Shown here in pieces: positions 26,437 to 38,364 of a DNA stretch of 64,000 nucleotides. Each line of letters starts with the position of its first letter. The first letter of the stretch is position 1. The DNA comes from Crossaster papposus (taxonomy: Eukaryota > Echinodermata > Asteroidea > Velatida > Solasteridae): contig JBAIAA010000606.1 of the NCBI GenBank assembly GCA_037893245.1, positions 1,178,001-1,242,000 on the forward strand, written 5' to 3'. The position numbers and the translations under genes are program-made. The notes beneath the pieces were generated by a model. It saw only the letters and a program-made list of their open reading frames with translations, searched no databases and had not been told where the DNA came from.

Positions 26437-29400
26437 TCAAATTCGCCATAGGTTTGTGCACACAATCCCCGCACACAAATAAGGGCATGAAGGAAAGCAT
26501 GCCCCGGGACGGGGCTGGGTGTTAGGAGATAGAGGGGGGCCTCCAGGAATGGCAATATTAGCAATTTGACCCGGGGAATGCTTTGTTAGTATTTTATTTC
26601 GATTTTCTGAAACTTTTAACGTTAACACACGCGTTTCAAATTCGCCATAGGTTTGTGCACACAATCCCCGCCCACAAATAAGGGCATGAAGGAAAGCATG
26701 CCCCGGGAAGGGGCTGGGTGTTAGGAGATAGAGGGGGGCCTCCAGGAATGGCAAAATTAGCAATTTGACCCCGGGCATGCTTTGTTAGTATTTTATTTCG
26801 ATTTTCTGAAAATTTTAACGTTAACACACGCGTTTCAAATTCGCCATAGGTTTGTGCATACAATCCCCGCCCACAAATAAGGGCATGAAGGAAAGCAAGC
26901 CCCGGGAAGGGGCTGGGTGTTAGGAGATAGAGGGGGGCCTCCAGGAATGGCAAAATTAGCAATTTGACCCGGGGCATGCTTTGTTAGTATTTTATTTCGA
27001 TTTTCTGAAAATGTTAACGTTAACACACGCGTTTCAAATTCGCCATAGGTTTGTGCACACAATCCCCGCCCACAAATAAGGGCATGAAGGAAAGCATGCC
27101 CCGGGAAGGGGCTGGGTGTTAGGAGATAGAGGGGGGCCTCCAGGAATGGCAAAATTACCAATTTGACCCGGGGCATGCTTTGTTAGTATTTTATTTCGAT
27201 TTTCTGAAAATTGTAACGTTAACACACGCGTTTCAAATTCGCCATAGGTTTGTGCACACAATCCCCGCCCACAAATAAGGGCATGAAGGAAAGCATGCCC
27301 CGGGAAGGGGCTGGGTGTTAGGAGATAGAGGGGGGCCTCCAGGAATGGCAAAATTAGCAATTTGACCCGGGGCATGCTTTGTTAGTATTTTATTTCGATT
27401 TTCTAAAAATTGTAACGTTAACACACGCGTTTCAAATTCGCCATAGGTTTGTGCATACAATCCCCGCCCACAAATAAGGGCATGAAGGAAAGTATGCCCC
27501 GGGAAGGGGCTGGGTGTTAGGAGATAGAGGGGGGCCTCCAGGAATGGCAAAATTAGCAATTTGACCCGGGGAATGCTTTGTTAGTATTTTATTTCGATTT
27601 TCTGAAAATGTTAACGTTAACACACGCGTTTCAAATTCGCCATAGGTTTGTGCACACAATCCCCGCCCACAAATAAGGGCATGAAGGAAAGCATGCCCCG
27701 GGAAGGGGCTGGGTGTTAGGAGATAGAGGGGGGCCTCCAGGAATGGCAAAATTAGCAATTTGACCCGGGGCATGCTTTGTTAGTATTTTATTTCGATTTT
27801 CTGAAAATGTTAACGTTAACACACGCGTTTCAAATTCGCCATAGGTTTGTGCACACAATCCGCGCCCACAAATAAGGGCATGAAGGAAAGCATGCCCCGG
27901 GAAGGGGCTGGGTGTTAGGAGATAGAGGGGGGCCTCCAGGAATGGCAAAATTAGCCATTTGACCCGGGGCATGCTTTGTTAGTATTTTATTTCGATTTTC
28001 TGAAAATGTTAACGTTAACACACGCGTTTCAAATTCGCCATAGGTTTGTGCACACAATCCCCGCCCACAAATAAGGGCATGAAGGAAAGCATGCCCCGGG
28101 AAGGGGCTGGGTGTTAGGAGATAGAGGGGGGCCTCCAGGAATGGCAATATTAGCAATTTGACCCGGGGCATGCTTTGTTAGTATTTTATTTCGATTTTCT
28201 GAAACTTTTAACGTTAACACACGCGTTTCAAATTCGCCATAGGTTTGTGCACACAATCCCCGCCCACAAATAAGGGCATGAAGGAAAGCATGCCCCGGGA
28301 AGGGGCTGGGTGTTCGGAGATAGAAGGGGGGCCTCCAGGAATGGCAAAATTAGCAATTTGACCCGGGGCATGCTTTGTTAGTATTTTATTTCGATTTTCT
28401 GAAAATGTTAACGTTAACACACGTGTTTCAAATTCGCCATAGGTTTGTGCATACAATCCCCGCCCACAAATAAGGGCATGAAGGAAAGCATGCCCCGGGA
28501 AGGGGCTGGGTGTTAGGAGATAGAGGGGGGCCTCCAGGAATGGCAAAATTAGCAAATTGACCCGGGGCATGCTTTGCTAGTATTTTATTTCGATTTTCTG
28601 AAAACTTTAACGTTAACACACGCGTTTCAAATTCGCCATAGGTTTGTGCACACAATCCACGCCCACAAATAAGGGCATGAAGGAAAGCATGCCCCGGGAA
28701 GGGGCTGGGTGTTAGGAGATAGAGGGGGGCCTCCAGGAATGGCAAAATTAGCCATTTGACCCGGGGCATGCTTTGTTAGTATTTTATTTCGATTTTCTGA
28801 AAATGTTAACGTTAACACACGCGTTTCAAATTCGCCATAGGTTTGTGCACACAATCCCCGCCCACAAATAAGGGCATGAAGGAAAGCATGCCCCGGGAAG
28901 GGGCTGGGTGTTAGGAGATAGAGGGGGGCCTCCAGGAATGGCAATATTAGCAATTTGACCCGGGGCATGCTTTGTTAGTATTTTATTTCGATTTTCTGAA
29001 ACTTTTAACGTTAACACACGCGTTTCAAATTCGCCATAGGTTTGTGCACACAATCCCCGCCCACAAATAAGGGCATGAAGGAAAGCATGCCCCGGGAAGG
29101 GGCTGGGTGTTCGGAGATAGAAGGGGGGCCTCCAGGAATGGCAAAATTAGCAATTTGACCCGGGGCATGCTTTGTTAGTATTTTATTTCGATTTTCTGAA
29201 AATGTTAACGTTAACACACGTGTTTCAAATTCGCCATAGGTTTGTGCATACAATCCCCGCCCACAAATAAGGGCATGAAGGAAAGCATGCCCCGGGAAGG
29301 GGCTGGGTGTTAGGAGATAGAGGGGGGCCTCCAGGAATGGCAAAATTAGCAAATTGACCCGGGGCATGCTTTGCTAGTATTTTATTTCGATTTTCTGAAA

Positions 29401-30389
29401 ACTTTAACGTTAACACACGCGTTTCAAATTCGCCATAGGTTTGTGCACACAATCCACGCCCACAAATAAGGGCATGAAGGAAAGCATGCCCCGGGAAGGG
29501 GCTGGGTGTTAGGAGATAGAGGGGGGCCTCCAGGAATGGCAAAATTAGCAATTTGACCCGGGGCATGCTTTGTTAGTATTTTATTTCGATTTTCTGAACA
29601 TTTTAACGTTAACACACGCGTTTCAAATTCGCCATAGGTTTGTGCACACAATCCCCGCCCACAAATAAGGGCATGAAGGAAAGCATGCCCCGGGAAGGGG
29701 CTGGGTGTTAGGAGATAGAGGGGGCCTCCAGGAATGGCAAAATTAGCAATTTGACCCGGGGCATGCTTTGTTAGTATTTTATTTCGATTTTCTGAACATT
29801 TTAACGTTAACACACGCGTTTCAAATTCGCCATAGGTTTGTGCACACAATCCCCGCCCACAAATAAGGGCATGAAGGAAAGCATGCCCCGGGAAGGGGCT
29901 GGGTGTTAGGAGATAGAGGGGGGCCTCCAGGAATGGCAAAATTAGCAATTTGACCCGGGGCATGCTTTGTTAGTATTTTATTTCGATTTTCTGAACATTT
30001 TAACGTTAACACACGCGTTTCAAATTCGCCATAGGTTTGTGCACACAATCCCCGCCCAAAAATAAGGGCATGAAGGAAAGCATGCCCCGGGAAGGGGCTG
30101 GGTGTTAGGAGATAGAGGGGGGCCTCCAGGAATGGCAAAATTAGCAATTTGACACGGGGCATGCTTTGTTAGTATTTTATTTCGATTTTCTGAAAACTTT
30201 AACGTTAACACACGCGTTTCAAATTCGCCATAGGTTTGTGCACACAATCCACGCCCACAAATAAGGGCATGAAGGAAAGCATGCCCCGGGAAGGGGCTGG
30301 GTGTTAAGAGATAGAGGGGGGCCTCCAGGAATGGCAAAATTAGCAATTTGACCCGGGGCATGCTTTGTTAGTATTTTATTTCGATTTTC
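26437..30389 (+). repeat. Large duplicated block, copy 2, with an internal 797-bp tandem duplication
   Basis: This copy matches 21861-25015 and additionally contains a four-monomer tandem repeat: 28029-28825 and 28826-29622. The tandem pair shares TGTTCGGAG, the GAAGGGGGG insertion, CACACGTGTTTC and TTTGCTAGTATT. The extra unit explains the jump in offset from 4,576 to 5,374 bp, so the 797-bp event followed the large duplication. Confidence 0.85.
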
Positions 30390-32590
30390 TGAAAATGTTA
30401 ACGTTAACACACGCGTTTCAAATTCGCCATAGGTTTGTGCACACAATCCCCGCCCACAAATAAGGGCATGAAGGAAAGCATGCCCCGGGAAGGGGCTGGG
30501 TGTTAGGAGATAGAGGGGGGCCTCCAGGAATGGCAATATTAGCAATTTGACCGGGGGCATGCTTTGTTAGTATTTTATTTCGATTTTCTGAAACTTTTAA
30601 CGTTAACACACGCGTTTCAAATTCGCCATAGGTTTGTGCACACAATCCCCGCCCACAAATAAGGGCATGAAGGAAAGCATGCCCCGGGACGGGGCTGGGT
30701 GTTAGGAGATAGAGGGGGGCCTCCAGGAATGGCAAAATTAGCAATTTGACCCGGGGCATGCTTTGTTAGTATTTTATTTCGATTTTTCTGAACATTTTAA
30801 CGTTAACACACGCGTTTCAAATTCGCCATAGGTTTGTGCACACAATCCCCGCCCACAAATAAGGGCATGAAGGAAAGCATGCCCCGGGAAGGGGCTGGGT
30901 GTTAGGAGATAGAGGGGGCCTCCAGGAATGGCAAAATTAGCAATTTGACCCGGGGCATGCTTTGTTAGTATTTTATTTCGATTTTCTGAACATTTTAACG
31001 TTAACACACGCGTTTCAAATTCGACATAGGTTTGTGCACACAATCCCCGCCCACAAATAAGGGCATGAAGGAAAGCATGCCCCGGGAAGGGGCTGGGTGT
31101 TAGGAGATATAGGGGGGCCTCCAGGAATGGCAAAATTAGCAATTTGACCGGGGGCATGCTTTGTTAGTATTTTATTTCGATTTTCTGAAAATGTTAACGT
31201 TAACACACGCGTTTCAAATTCGCCATAGGTTTGTGCACACAATCCACGCCCACAAATAAGGGCATGAAGGAAAGCATGCCCCGGGAAGGGGCTGGGTGTT
31301 AGGAGATAGAGGGGGGGCCTCCAGGAATGGCAAAATTAGCAATTTGACCCGGGGCATGCTTTGTTAGTATTTTATTTCGATTTTCTGAACATTTTAACGT
31401 TAACACACGCGTTTCAAATTCGCCATAGGTTTGTGCACACAATCCCCGCCCACAAATAAGGGCATGAAGGAAAGCATGCCCCGGGAAGGGGCTGGGTGTT
31501 AGGAGATAGAGGGGGGCCTCCAGGAATGGCAAAATTAGCAATTTGACCCGGGGCATGCTTTGTTAGTATTTTATTTCGATTTTCTGAACATTTTAACGTT
31601 AACACACGCGTTTCAAATTCGCCATAGGTTTGTGCATACAATCCCCGCCCACAAATAAGGGCATGAAGGAAAGCATGCCCCGGGAAGGGGCTGGGTGTTA
31701 GGAGATAGAGGGGGGCCTCCAGGAATGGCAAAATTAGCAATTTGACCCGGGGCATGCTTTGTTAGTATTTTATTTCGATTTTCTGAAAATGTAACGTTAA
31801 CACACGCGTTTCAAATTCGCCATAGGTTTGTGCACACAATCCCCGCCCACAAATAAGGGCATGAAGGAAAGCATGCCCCGGGAAGGGGCTGGGTGTTAGG
31901 AGATAGAGGGGGGCCTCCAGGAATGGCAAAATTAGCAATTTGACCCGGGGCATGCTTTGTTAGTATTTTATTTCGATTTTTCTGAACATTTTAACGTTAA
32001 CACACGCGTTTCAAATTCGCCATAGGTTTGTGCACACAATCCCCGCCCACAAATAAGGGCATGAAGGAAAGCATGCCCCGGGAAGGGGCTGGGTGTTAGG
32101 AGATAGAGGGGGCCTCCAGGAATGGCAAAATTAGCAATTTGACCCGGGGCATGCTTTGTTAGTATTTTATTTCGATTTTCTGAACATTTTAACGTTAACA
32201 CACGCGTTTCAAATTCGCCATAGGTTTGTGCACACAATATCCGCCCACAAATAAGTGCATGAAGGAAAGCATGCCCCGGGAAGGGGCTGGGTGTTAGGAG
32301 ATAGAGGGGGGCCTCCAGGAATGGCAAAATTAGCAATTTGACCCGGGGCATGCTTTGTTAGTATTTTATTTCGATTTTCTGAAAACTTTAACGTTAACAC
32401 ACGCGTTTCAAATTCGCCATAGGTTTGTGCACACAATCCACGCCCACAAATAAGGGCATGAAGGAAAGCATGCCCCGGGAAGGGGCTGGGTGTTAGGAGA
32501 TAGAAGGGGGCCTCCAGGAATGGCAAAATTAGCAATTTGACCCGGGGCATGCTTTGTTAGTATTTTATTTCGATTTTCTGAACATTTTAA
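30390..32590 (+). repeat. Eleven-monomer block, copy 1
   Basis: Matches 33176-35375 at +2786, then +2785 after a one-base difference in a G-run near 31312. Markers are TTGACCGGGGGCATG (about 30548/33334), CGGGACGGGG (about 30686/33472), the extra T in CGATTTTTCTGAAC (about 30780/33566), GGAGATATAGG (about 31105/33891) and the short AAAATGTAACG (about 31786/34571). Copies 1 and 2 are separated by a three-monomer segment that matches 25641-26237. Confidence 0.8.
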
Positions 32591-33175
32591 CGTTAACACA
32601 CGCGTTTCAAATTCGCCATAGGTTTGTGCACACAATCCCCGCCCACAAATAAGGGCATGAAGGAAAGCATGCCCCGGGAAGGGGCTGGGTGTTAGGAGAT
32701 AGAGGGGGGCCTCCAGGAATGGCAAAATTAGCAATTTGACCCGGGGCATGCTTTGTTAGTATTTTATTTCGATTTTCTGAAAATGTTAACGTTAACACAC
32801 GCGTTTTAAATTCGCCATAGGTTTGTGCACACAATCCCCGCCCACAAATAAGGGCATGAAGGAAAGCATGCCCCGGGAAGGGGCTGGGTGTTAGGAGATA
32901 GAGGGGGGCCTCCAGGAATGGCAAAATTAGCAATTTGACCCGGGGCATGCTTTGTTAGTATTTTATTTCGATTTTCTGAAAATGTTAACGTTAACACACG
33001 CGTTTCAAATTCGCCATAGGTTTGTGCACACAATCCGCGCCCACAAATAAGGGCATGAAGGAAAGCATGCCCCGGGAAGGGGCTGGGTGTTAGGAGATAG
33101 AGGGGGGCCTCCAGGAATGGCAAAATTAGCCATTTGACCCGGGGCATGCTTTGTTAGTATTTTATTTCGATTTTC

Positions 33176-36100
33176 TGAAAATGTTAACGTTAACACACGC
33201 GTTTCAAATTCGCCATAGGTTTGTGCACACAATCCCCGCCCACAAATAAGGGCATGAAGGAAAGCATGCCCCGGGAAGGGGCTGGGTGTTAGGAGATAGA
33301 GGGGGGCCTCCAGGAATGGCAATATTAGCAATTTGACCGGGGGCATGCTTTGTTAGTATTTTATTTCGATTTTCTGAAACTTTTAACGTTAACACACGCG
33401 TTTCAAATTCGCCATAGGTTTGTGCACACAATCCCCGCCCACAAATAAGGGCATGAAGGAAAGCATGCCCCGGGACGGGGCTGGGTGTTAGGAGATAGAG
33501 GGGGGCCTCCAGGAATGGCAAAATTAGCAATTTGACCCGGGGCATGCTTTGTTAGTATTTTATTTCGATTTTTCTGAACATTTTAACGTTAACACACGCG
33601 TTTCAAATTCGCCATAGGTTTGTGCACACAATCCCCGCCCACAAATAAGGGCATGAAGGAAAGCATGCCCCGGGAAGGGGCTGGGTGTTAGGAGATAGAG
33701 GGGGCCTCCAGGAATGGCAAAATTAGCAATTTGACCCGGGGCATGCTTTGTTAGTATTTTATTTCGATTTTCTGAACATTTTAACGTTAACACACGCGTT
33801 TCAAATTCGCCATAGGTTTGTGCACACAATCCCCGCCCACAAATAAGGGCATGAAGGAAAGCATGCCCCGGGAAGGGGCTGGGTGTTAGGAGATATAGGG
33901 GGGCCTCCAGGAATGGCAAAATTAGCAATTTGACCGGGGGCATGCTTTGTTAGTATTTTATTTCGATTTTCTGAAAATGTTAACGTTAACACACGCGTTT
34001 CAAATTCGCCATAGGTTTGTGCACACAATCCACGCCCACAAATAAGGGCATGAAGGAAAGCATGCCCCGGGAAGGGGCTGGGTGTTAGGAGATAGAGGGG
34101 GGCCTCCAGAAATGGCAAAATTAGCAATTTGACCCGGGGCATGCTTTGTTAGTATTTTATTTCGATTTTCTGAACATTTTAACGTTAACACACGCGTTTC
34201 AAATTCGCCATAGGTTTGTGCACACAATCCCCGCCCACAAATAAGGGCATGAAGGAAAGCATGCCCCGGGAAGGGGCTGGGTGTTAGGAGATAGAGGGGG
34301 GCCTCCAGGAATGGCAACATTAGCAATTTGACCCGGGGCATGCTTTGTTAGTATTTTATTTCGATTTTCTGAACATTTTAACGTTAACACACGCGTTTCA
34401 AATTCGCCATAGGTTTGTGCATACAATCCCCGCCCACAAATAAGGGCATGAAGGAAAGCATGCCCCGGGAAGGGGCTGGGTGTTAGGAGATAGAGGGGGG
34501 CCTCCAGGAATGGCAAAATTAGCAATTTGACCCGGGGCATGCTTTGTTAGTATTTTATTTCGATTTTCTGAAAATGTAACGTTAACACACGCGTTTCAAA
34601 TTCGCCATAGGTTTGTGCACACAATCCCCGCCCACAAATAAGGGCATGAAGGAAAGCATGCCCCGGGAAGGGGCTGGGTGTTAGGAGATAGAGGGGGGCC
34701 TCCAGGAATGGCAAAATTAGCAATTTGACCCGGGGCATGCTTTGTTAGTATTTTATTTCGATTTTTCTGAACATTTTAACGTTAACACACGCGTTTCAAA
34801 TTCGCCATAGGTTTGTGCACACAATCCCCGCCCACAAATAAGGGCATGAAGGAAAGCATGCCCCGGGAAGGGGCTGGGTGTTAGGAGATAGAGGGGGCCT
34901 CCAGGAATGGCAAAATTAGCAATTTGACCCGGGGCATGCTTTGTTAGTATTTTATTTCGATTTTCTGAACATTTTAACGTTAACACACGCGTTTCAAATT
35001 CGCCATAGGTTTGTGCACACAATATCCGCCCACAAATAAGTGCATGAAGGAAAGCATGCCCCGGGAAGGGGCTGGGTGTTAGGAGATAGAGGGGGGCCTC
35101 CAGGAATGGCAAAATTAGCAATTTGACCCGGGGCATGCTTTGTTAGTATTTTATTTCGATTTTCTGAAAACTTTAACGTTAACACACGCGTTTCAAATTC
35201 GCCATAGGTTTGTGCACACAATCCACGCCCACAAATAAGGGCATGAAGGAAAGCATGCCCCGGGAAGGGGCTGGGTGTTAGGAGATAGAGGGGGGCCTCC
35301 AGGAATGGCAAAATTAGCAATTTGACCCGGGGCATGCTTTGTTAGTATTTTATTTCGATTTTCTGAACATTTTAACGTTAACACACGCGTTTCAAATTCG
35401 CCATAGGTTTGTGCACACAATCCCCGCCCACAAATAAGGGCATGAAGGAAAGCATGCCCCGGGAAGGGGCTGGGTGTTAGGAGATAGAGGGGGGCCTCCA
35501 GGAATGGCAAAATTAGCAATTTGACCCGGGGCATGCTTTGTTAGTATTTTATTTCGATTTTCTGAACATTTTAACGTTAACACACGCGTTTCAAATTCGC
35601 CATAGGTTTGTGCATACAATCCCCGCCCACAAATAAGGGCATGAAGGAAAGCATGCCCCGGGAAGGGGCTGGGTGTTAGGAGATAGAGGGGGGCCTCCAG
35701 GAATGGCAAAATTAGCAATTTGACCCGGGGCATGCTTTGTTAGTATTTTATTTCGATTTTCTGAAAATGTAACGTTAACACACGCGTTTCAAATTCGCCA
35801 TAGGTTTGTGCACACAATCCCCGCCCACAAATAAGGGCATGAAGGAAAGCATGCCCCGGGAAGGGGCTGGGTGTTAGGAGATAGAGGGGGGCCTCCAGGA
35901 ATGGCAAAATTAGCAATTTGACCCGGGGCATGCTTTGTTAGTATTTTATTTCGATTTTTCTGAACATTTTAACGTTAACACACGCGTTTCAAATTCGCCA
36001 TAGGTTTGTGCACACAATCCCCGCCCACAAATAAGGGCATGAAGGAAAGCATGCCCCGGGAAGGGGCTGGGTGTTAGGAGATAGAGGGGGCCTCCAGGAA

Positions 36101-36584
36101 TGGCAAAATTAGCAATTTGACCCGGGGCATGCTTTGTTAGTATTTTATTTCGATTTTCTGAACATTTTAACGTTAACACACGCGTTTCAAATTCGCCATA
36201 GGTTTGTGCACACAATATCCGCCCACAAATAAGTGCATGAAGGAAAGCATGCCCCGGGAAGGGGCTGGGTGTTAGGAGATAGAGGGGGGCCTCCAGGAAT
36301 GGCAAAATTAGCAATTTGACCCGGGGCATGCTTTGTTAGTATTTTATTTCGATTTTCTGAAAACTTTAACGTTAACACACGCGTTTCAAATTCGCCATAG
36401 GTTTGTGCACACAATCCACGCCCACAAATAAGGGCATGAAGGAAAGCATGCCCCGGGAAGGGGCTGGGTGTTAGGAGATAGAGGGGGGCCTCCAGGAATG
36501 GCAAAATTAGCAATTTGACCCGGGGCATGCTTTGTTAGTATTTTATTTCGATTTTCTGAACATTTTAACGTTAACACACGCGTT
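33176..36584 (+). repeat. Eleven-monomer block copy 2, with a tandem 1,193-bp extension
   Basis: 33176-35375 repeats 30390-32590. Its last six monomers (34199-35391) are then repeated in tandem at 35392-36584 (+1193). The tandem pair shares AAAATGTAACG (about 34571/35764), CGATTTTTCTG (about 34759/35952) and ACAATATCCGCCC (about 35021/36214). Confidence 0.8.
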
Positions 36585-38221
36585 TCAAATTCGCCATAGG
36601 TTTGTGCACACAATCCCCGCCCACAAATAAGGGCATGAAGGAAAGCATGCCCCGGGAAGGGGCTGGGTGTTAGGAGATAGAGGGGGGCCTCCAGGAATGG
36701 CAAAATTAGCAATTTGACCCGGGGCATGCTTTGTTAGTATTTTATTTCGATTTTCTGAACATTTTAACGTTAACACACGCGTTTCAAATTCGCCATAGGT
36801 TTGTGCACACAATCCCCGCCCACAAATAAGGGCATGAAGGAAAGCATGCCCCGGGAAGGGGCTGGGTGTTAGGAGATAGAGGGGGGCCTCCAGGAATGGC
36901 AAAATTAGCAATTTGACCCGGGGCATGCTTTGTTAGTATTTTATTTCGATTTTCTGAAAACTTTAACGTTAACACACGCGTTTCAAATTCGCCATAGGTT
37001 TGTGCACACAATCCACGCCCACAAATAAGGGCATGAAGGAAAGCATGCCCCGGGAAGGGGCTGGGTGTTAGGAGATAGAGGGGGGCCTCCAGGAATGGCA
37101 AAATTAGCAATTTGACCCGGGGCATGCTTTGTTAGTATTTTATTTCGATTTTCTGAACATTTTAACGTTAACACACGCGTTTCAAATTCGCCTTAGGTTT
37201 GTGCACACAATCCCCGCCCACAAATAAGGGCATGAAGGAAAGCATGCCCCGGGAAGGGGCTGGGTGTTAGGAGATAGATGGGGCCTCCAGGAATGGCAAA
37301 ATTAGCAATTTGACCCGGGGCATGCTTTGTTAGTATTTTATTTCGATTTTCTGAAAATTGTAACGTTAACACACGCGTTTCAAATTCGCCATAGGTTTGT
37401 GCATACAATCCCCGCCCACAAATAAGGGCATGAAGGAAAGTATGCCCCGGGAAGGGGCTGGGTGTTAGGAGATAGAGGGGGGCCTCCAGGAATGGCAAAA
37501 TTAGCAATTTGACCCGGGGCATGCTTTGTTAGTATTTTATTTCGATTTTCTGAACATTTTAACGTTAACACACGCGTTTCAAATTCGCCATAGGTTTGTG
37601 CACACAATATCCGCCCACAAATAAGTGCATGAAGGAAAGCATGCCCCGGGAAGGGGCTGGGTGTTAGGAGATAGAGGGGGGCCTCCAGGAATGGCAAAAT
37701 TAGCAATTTGACCCGGGGCATGCTTTGTTAGTATTTTATTTCGATTTTCTGAAAACTTTAACGTTAACACACGCGTTTCAAATTCGCCATAGGTTTGTGC
37801 ACACAATCCACGCCCACAAATAAGGGCATGAAGGAAAGCATGCCCCGGGAAGGGGCTGGGTGTTAGGAGATAGAGGGGGGCCTCCAGAAATGGCAAAATT
37901 AGCAATTTGACCCGGGGCATGTTTTGTTAGTATTTTATTTCGATTTTCTGAACATTTTAACGTTAACACAAGCGTTTCAAATTCGCCATAGGTTTGTGCA
38001 CACAATCCCCGCCCACAAATAAGGGCATGAAGGAAAGCATGCCCCGGGAAGGGGCTGGGTGTTAGGAGATAGAGGGGGGCCTCCAGGAATGGCAAAATTA
38101 GCAATTTGACCCGGGGCATGCTTTGTTAGTATTTTATTTCGATTTTCTGAACATTTTAACGTTAACACACGCGTTTCAAATTCGCCATAGGTTTGTGCAC
38201 ACAATCCCCGCCCACAAATAA

Positions 38222-38254
38222 GGGCATGAAGGAAAGCATGCCCCGGGAAGGGGC
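38222..38254. repeat. Two small competing hairpins overlapping the left inverted-repeat arm
   Basis: GGGCATG (38222-38228) pairs with CATGCCC (38237-38243) across an 8-nt loop. GCCCC (38240-38244) pairs with GGGGC (38250-38254) across a 5-nt loop. Both use bases of the left arm of the 15-bp inverted repeat, so the structures are mutually exclusive. Monomers reading GGGCACG instead of GGGCATG (common at 1.8-16.8 kb) lose one pair of the first hairpin. Confidence 0.7.
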
Positions 38255-38323
38255 TGGGTGTTAGGAGATAGAGGGGGGCCTCCAGGAATGGCAAAATTAG
38301 CAATTTGACCCGGGGCATGCTTT
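38233..38323. repeat. Inverted repeat inside each monomer (15-bp arms)
   Basis: AAAGCATGCCCCGGG at 38233-38247 is the exact reverse complement of CCCGGGGCATGCTTT at 38309-38323, with 61 bp between. Each arm contains two palindromes, GCATGC and CCCGGG. The pair recurs in nearly every monomer of the window. Scattered arm mutations occur (for example CATGCGCCGG near 10594, 18157 and 19941; AAGTATG near 22916, 27491, 37440 and 48574) without a matching change in the other arm, so I see no compensatory evolution. The sequences just outside the arms do not form a target duplication. The arms could form a cruciform or stem, or could be a dyad protein-binding site; function is unknown. Confidence 0.9.
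38245..38278 (+). repeat. G-rich tract, possible long-loop G-quadruplex
   Basis: Four G-runs lie on this strand: GGG, GGGG, GGG and GGGGGG, with loops of 2, 2 and 14 nt. The 14-nt third loop fails the strict 1-7-nt rule, so this is only an extended-loop candidate. The last run is the most length-variable site of the satellite (4 to 7 G, or split by T as GATGGGG). The tract recurs once per monomer with the same strand polarity throughout. Confidence 0.5.
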
Positions 38324-38354
38324 GTTAGTATTTTATTTCGATTTTCTGAAAACT

Positions 38355-38364
38355 TTAACGTTAA
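38355..38364. repeat. Palindrome TTAACGTTAA at the monomer junction
   Basis: A 10-bp perfect palindrome present at nearly every monomer junction. In copies ending AAAATGTTAAC it extends to the 12-bp palindrome GTTAACGTTAAC. It directly abuts the GTTAACAC target site used by the 263-bp hairpin element. Rare copies break it, for example TTAAAGTTAA near 15680 and 16679. Confidence 0.85.

Larger units (their letters stand above)
38161..38359 (+). repeat. Representative 199-bp satellite monomer
   Basis: This copy is close to the apparent consensus and serves as the coordinate reference; monomer position 1 is the G of GTTAACACACGCG. In order it holds: HpaI-type GTTAAC (1-6), MluI-type ACGCGT (9-14), a well conserved AT-leaning stretch to about 45 containing GTGCAC (35-40), CCCCGCCC, the hairpin-rich and G-rich section (62-118), CCTCC (120-124), an A/T-rich section, the right arm of the inverted repeat (149-163), and a T-rich tail ending in the variable CTGAAAACTTTAAC segment. 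It has 8 CpG where base composition predicts about 10.7. The phase is arbitrary; the biological start of the monomer is unknown. Confidence 0.95.

Noticed and set aside
38169-38184. Promoter-like motifs in the monomer: ACGCGT (MluI-box type), TTCAAA (CHR-like on the other strand) and CCCCGCCC (GC-box type)
   Set aside because: Each is short and expected by chance; there is no start site, gene or transcript evidence.
38233-38323. Monomer core as a relic TIR transposon bounded by the 15-bp inverted repeat
   Set aside because: The bases outside the arms (GAAGG and GTTAG) form no target duplication and the 91-bp core shows no other element feature; possible but unsupported.
38331-38338. AATAAA polyadenylation signal on the minus strand, once per monomer
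   Set aside because: It is a by-product of the T-rich tail of the monomer; without a transcript it says nothing.
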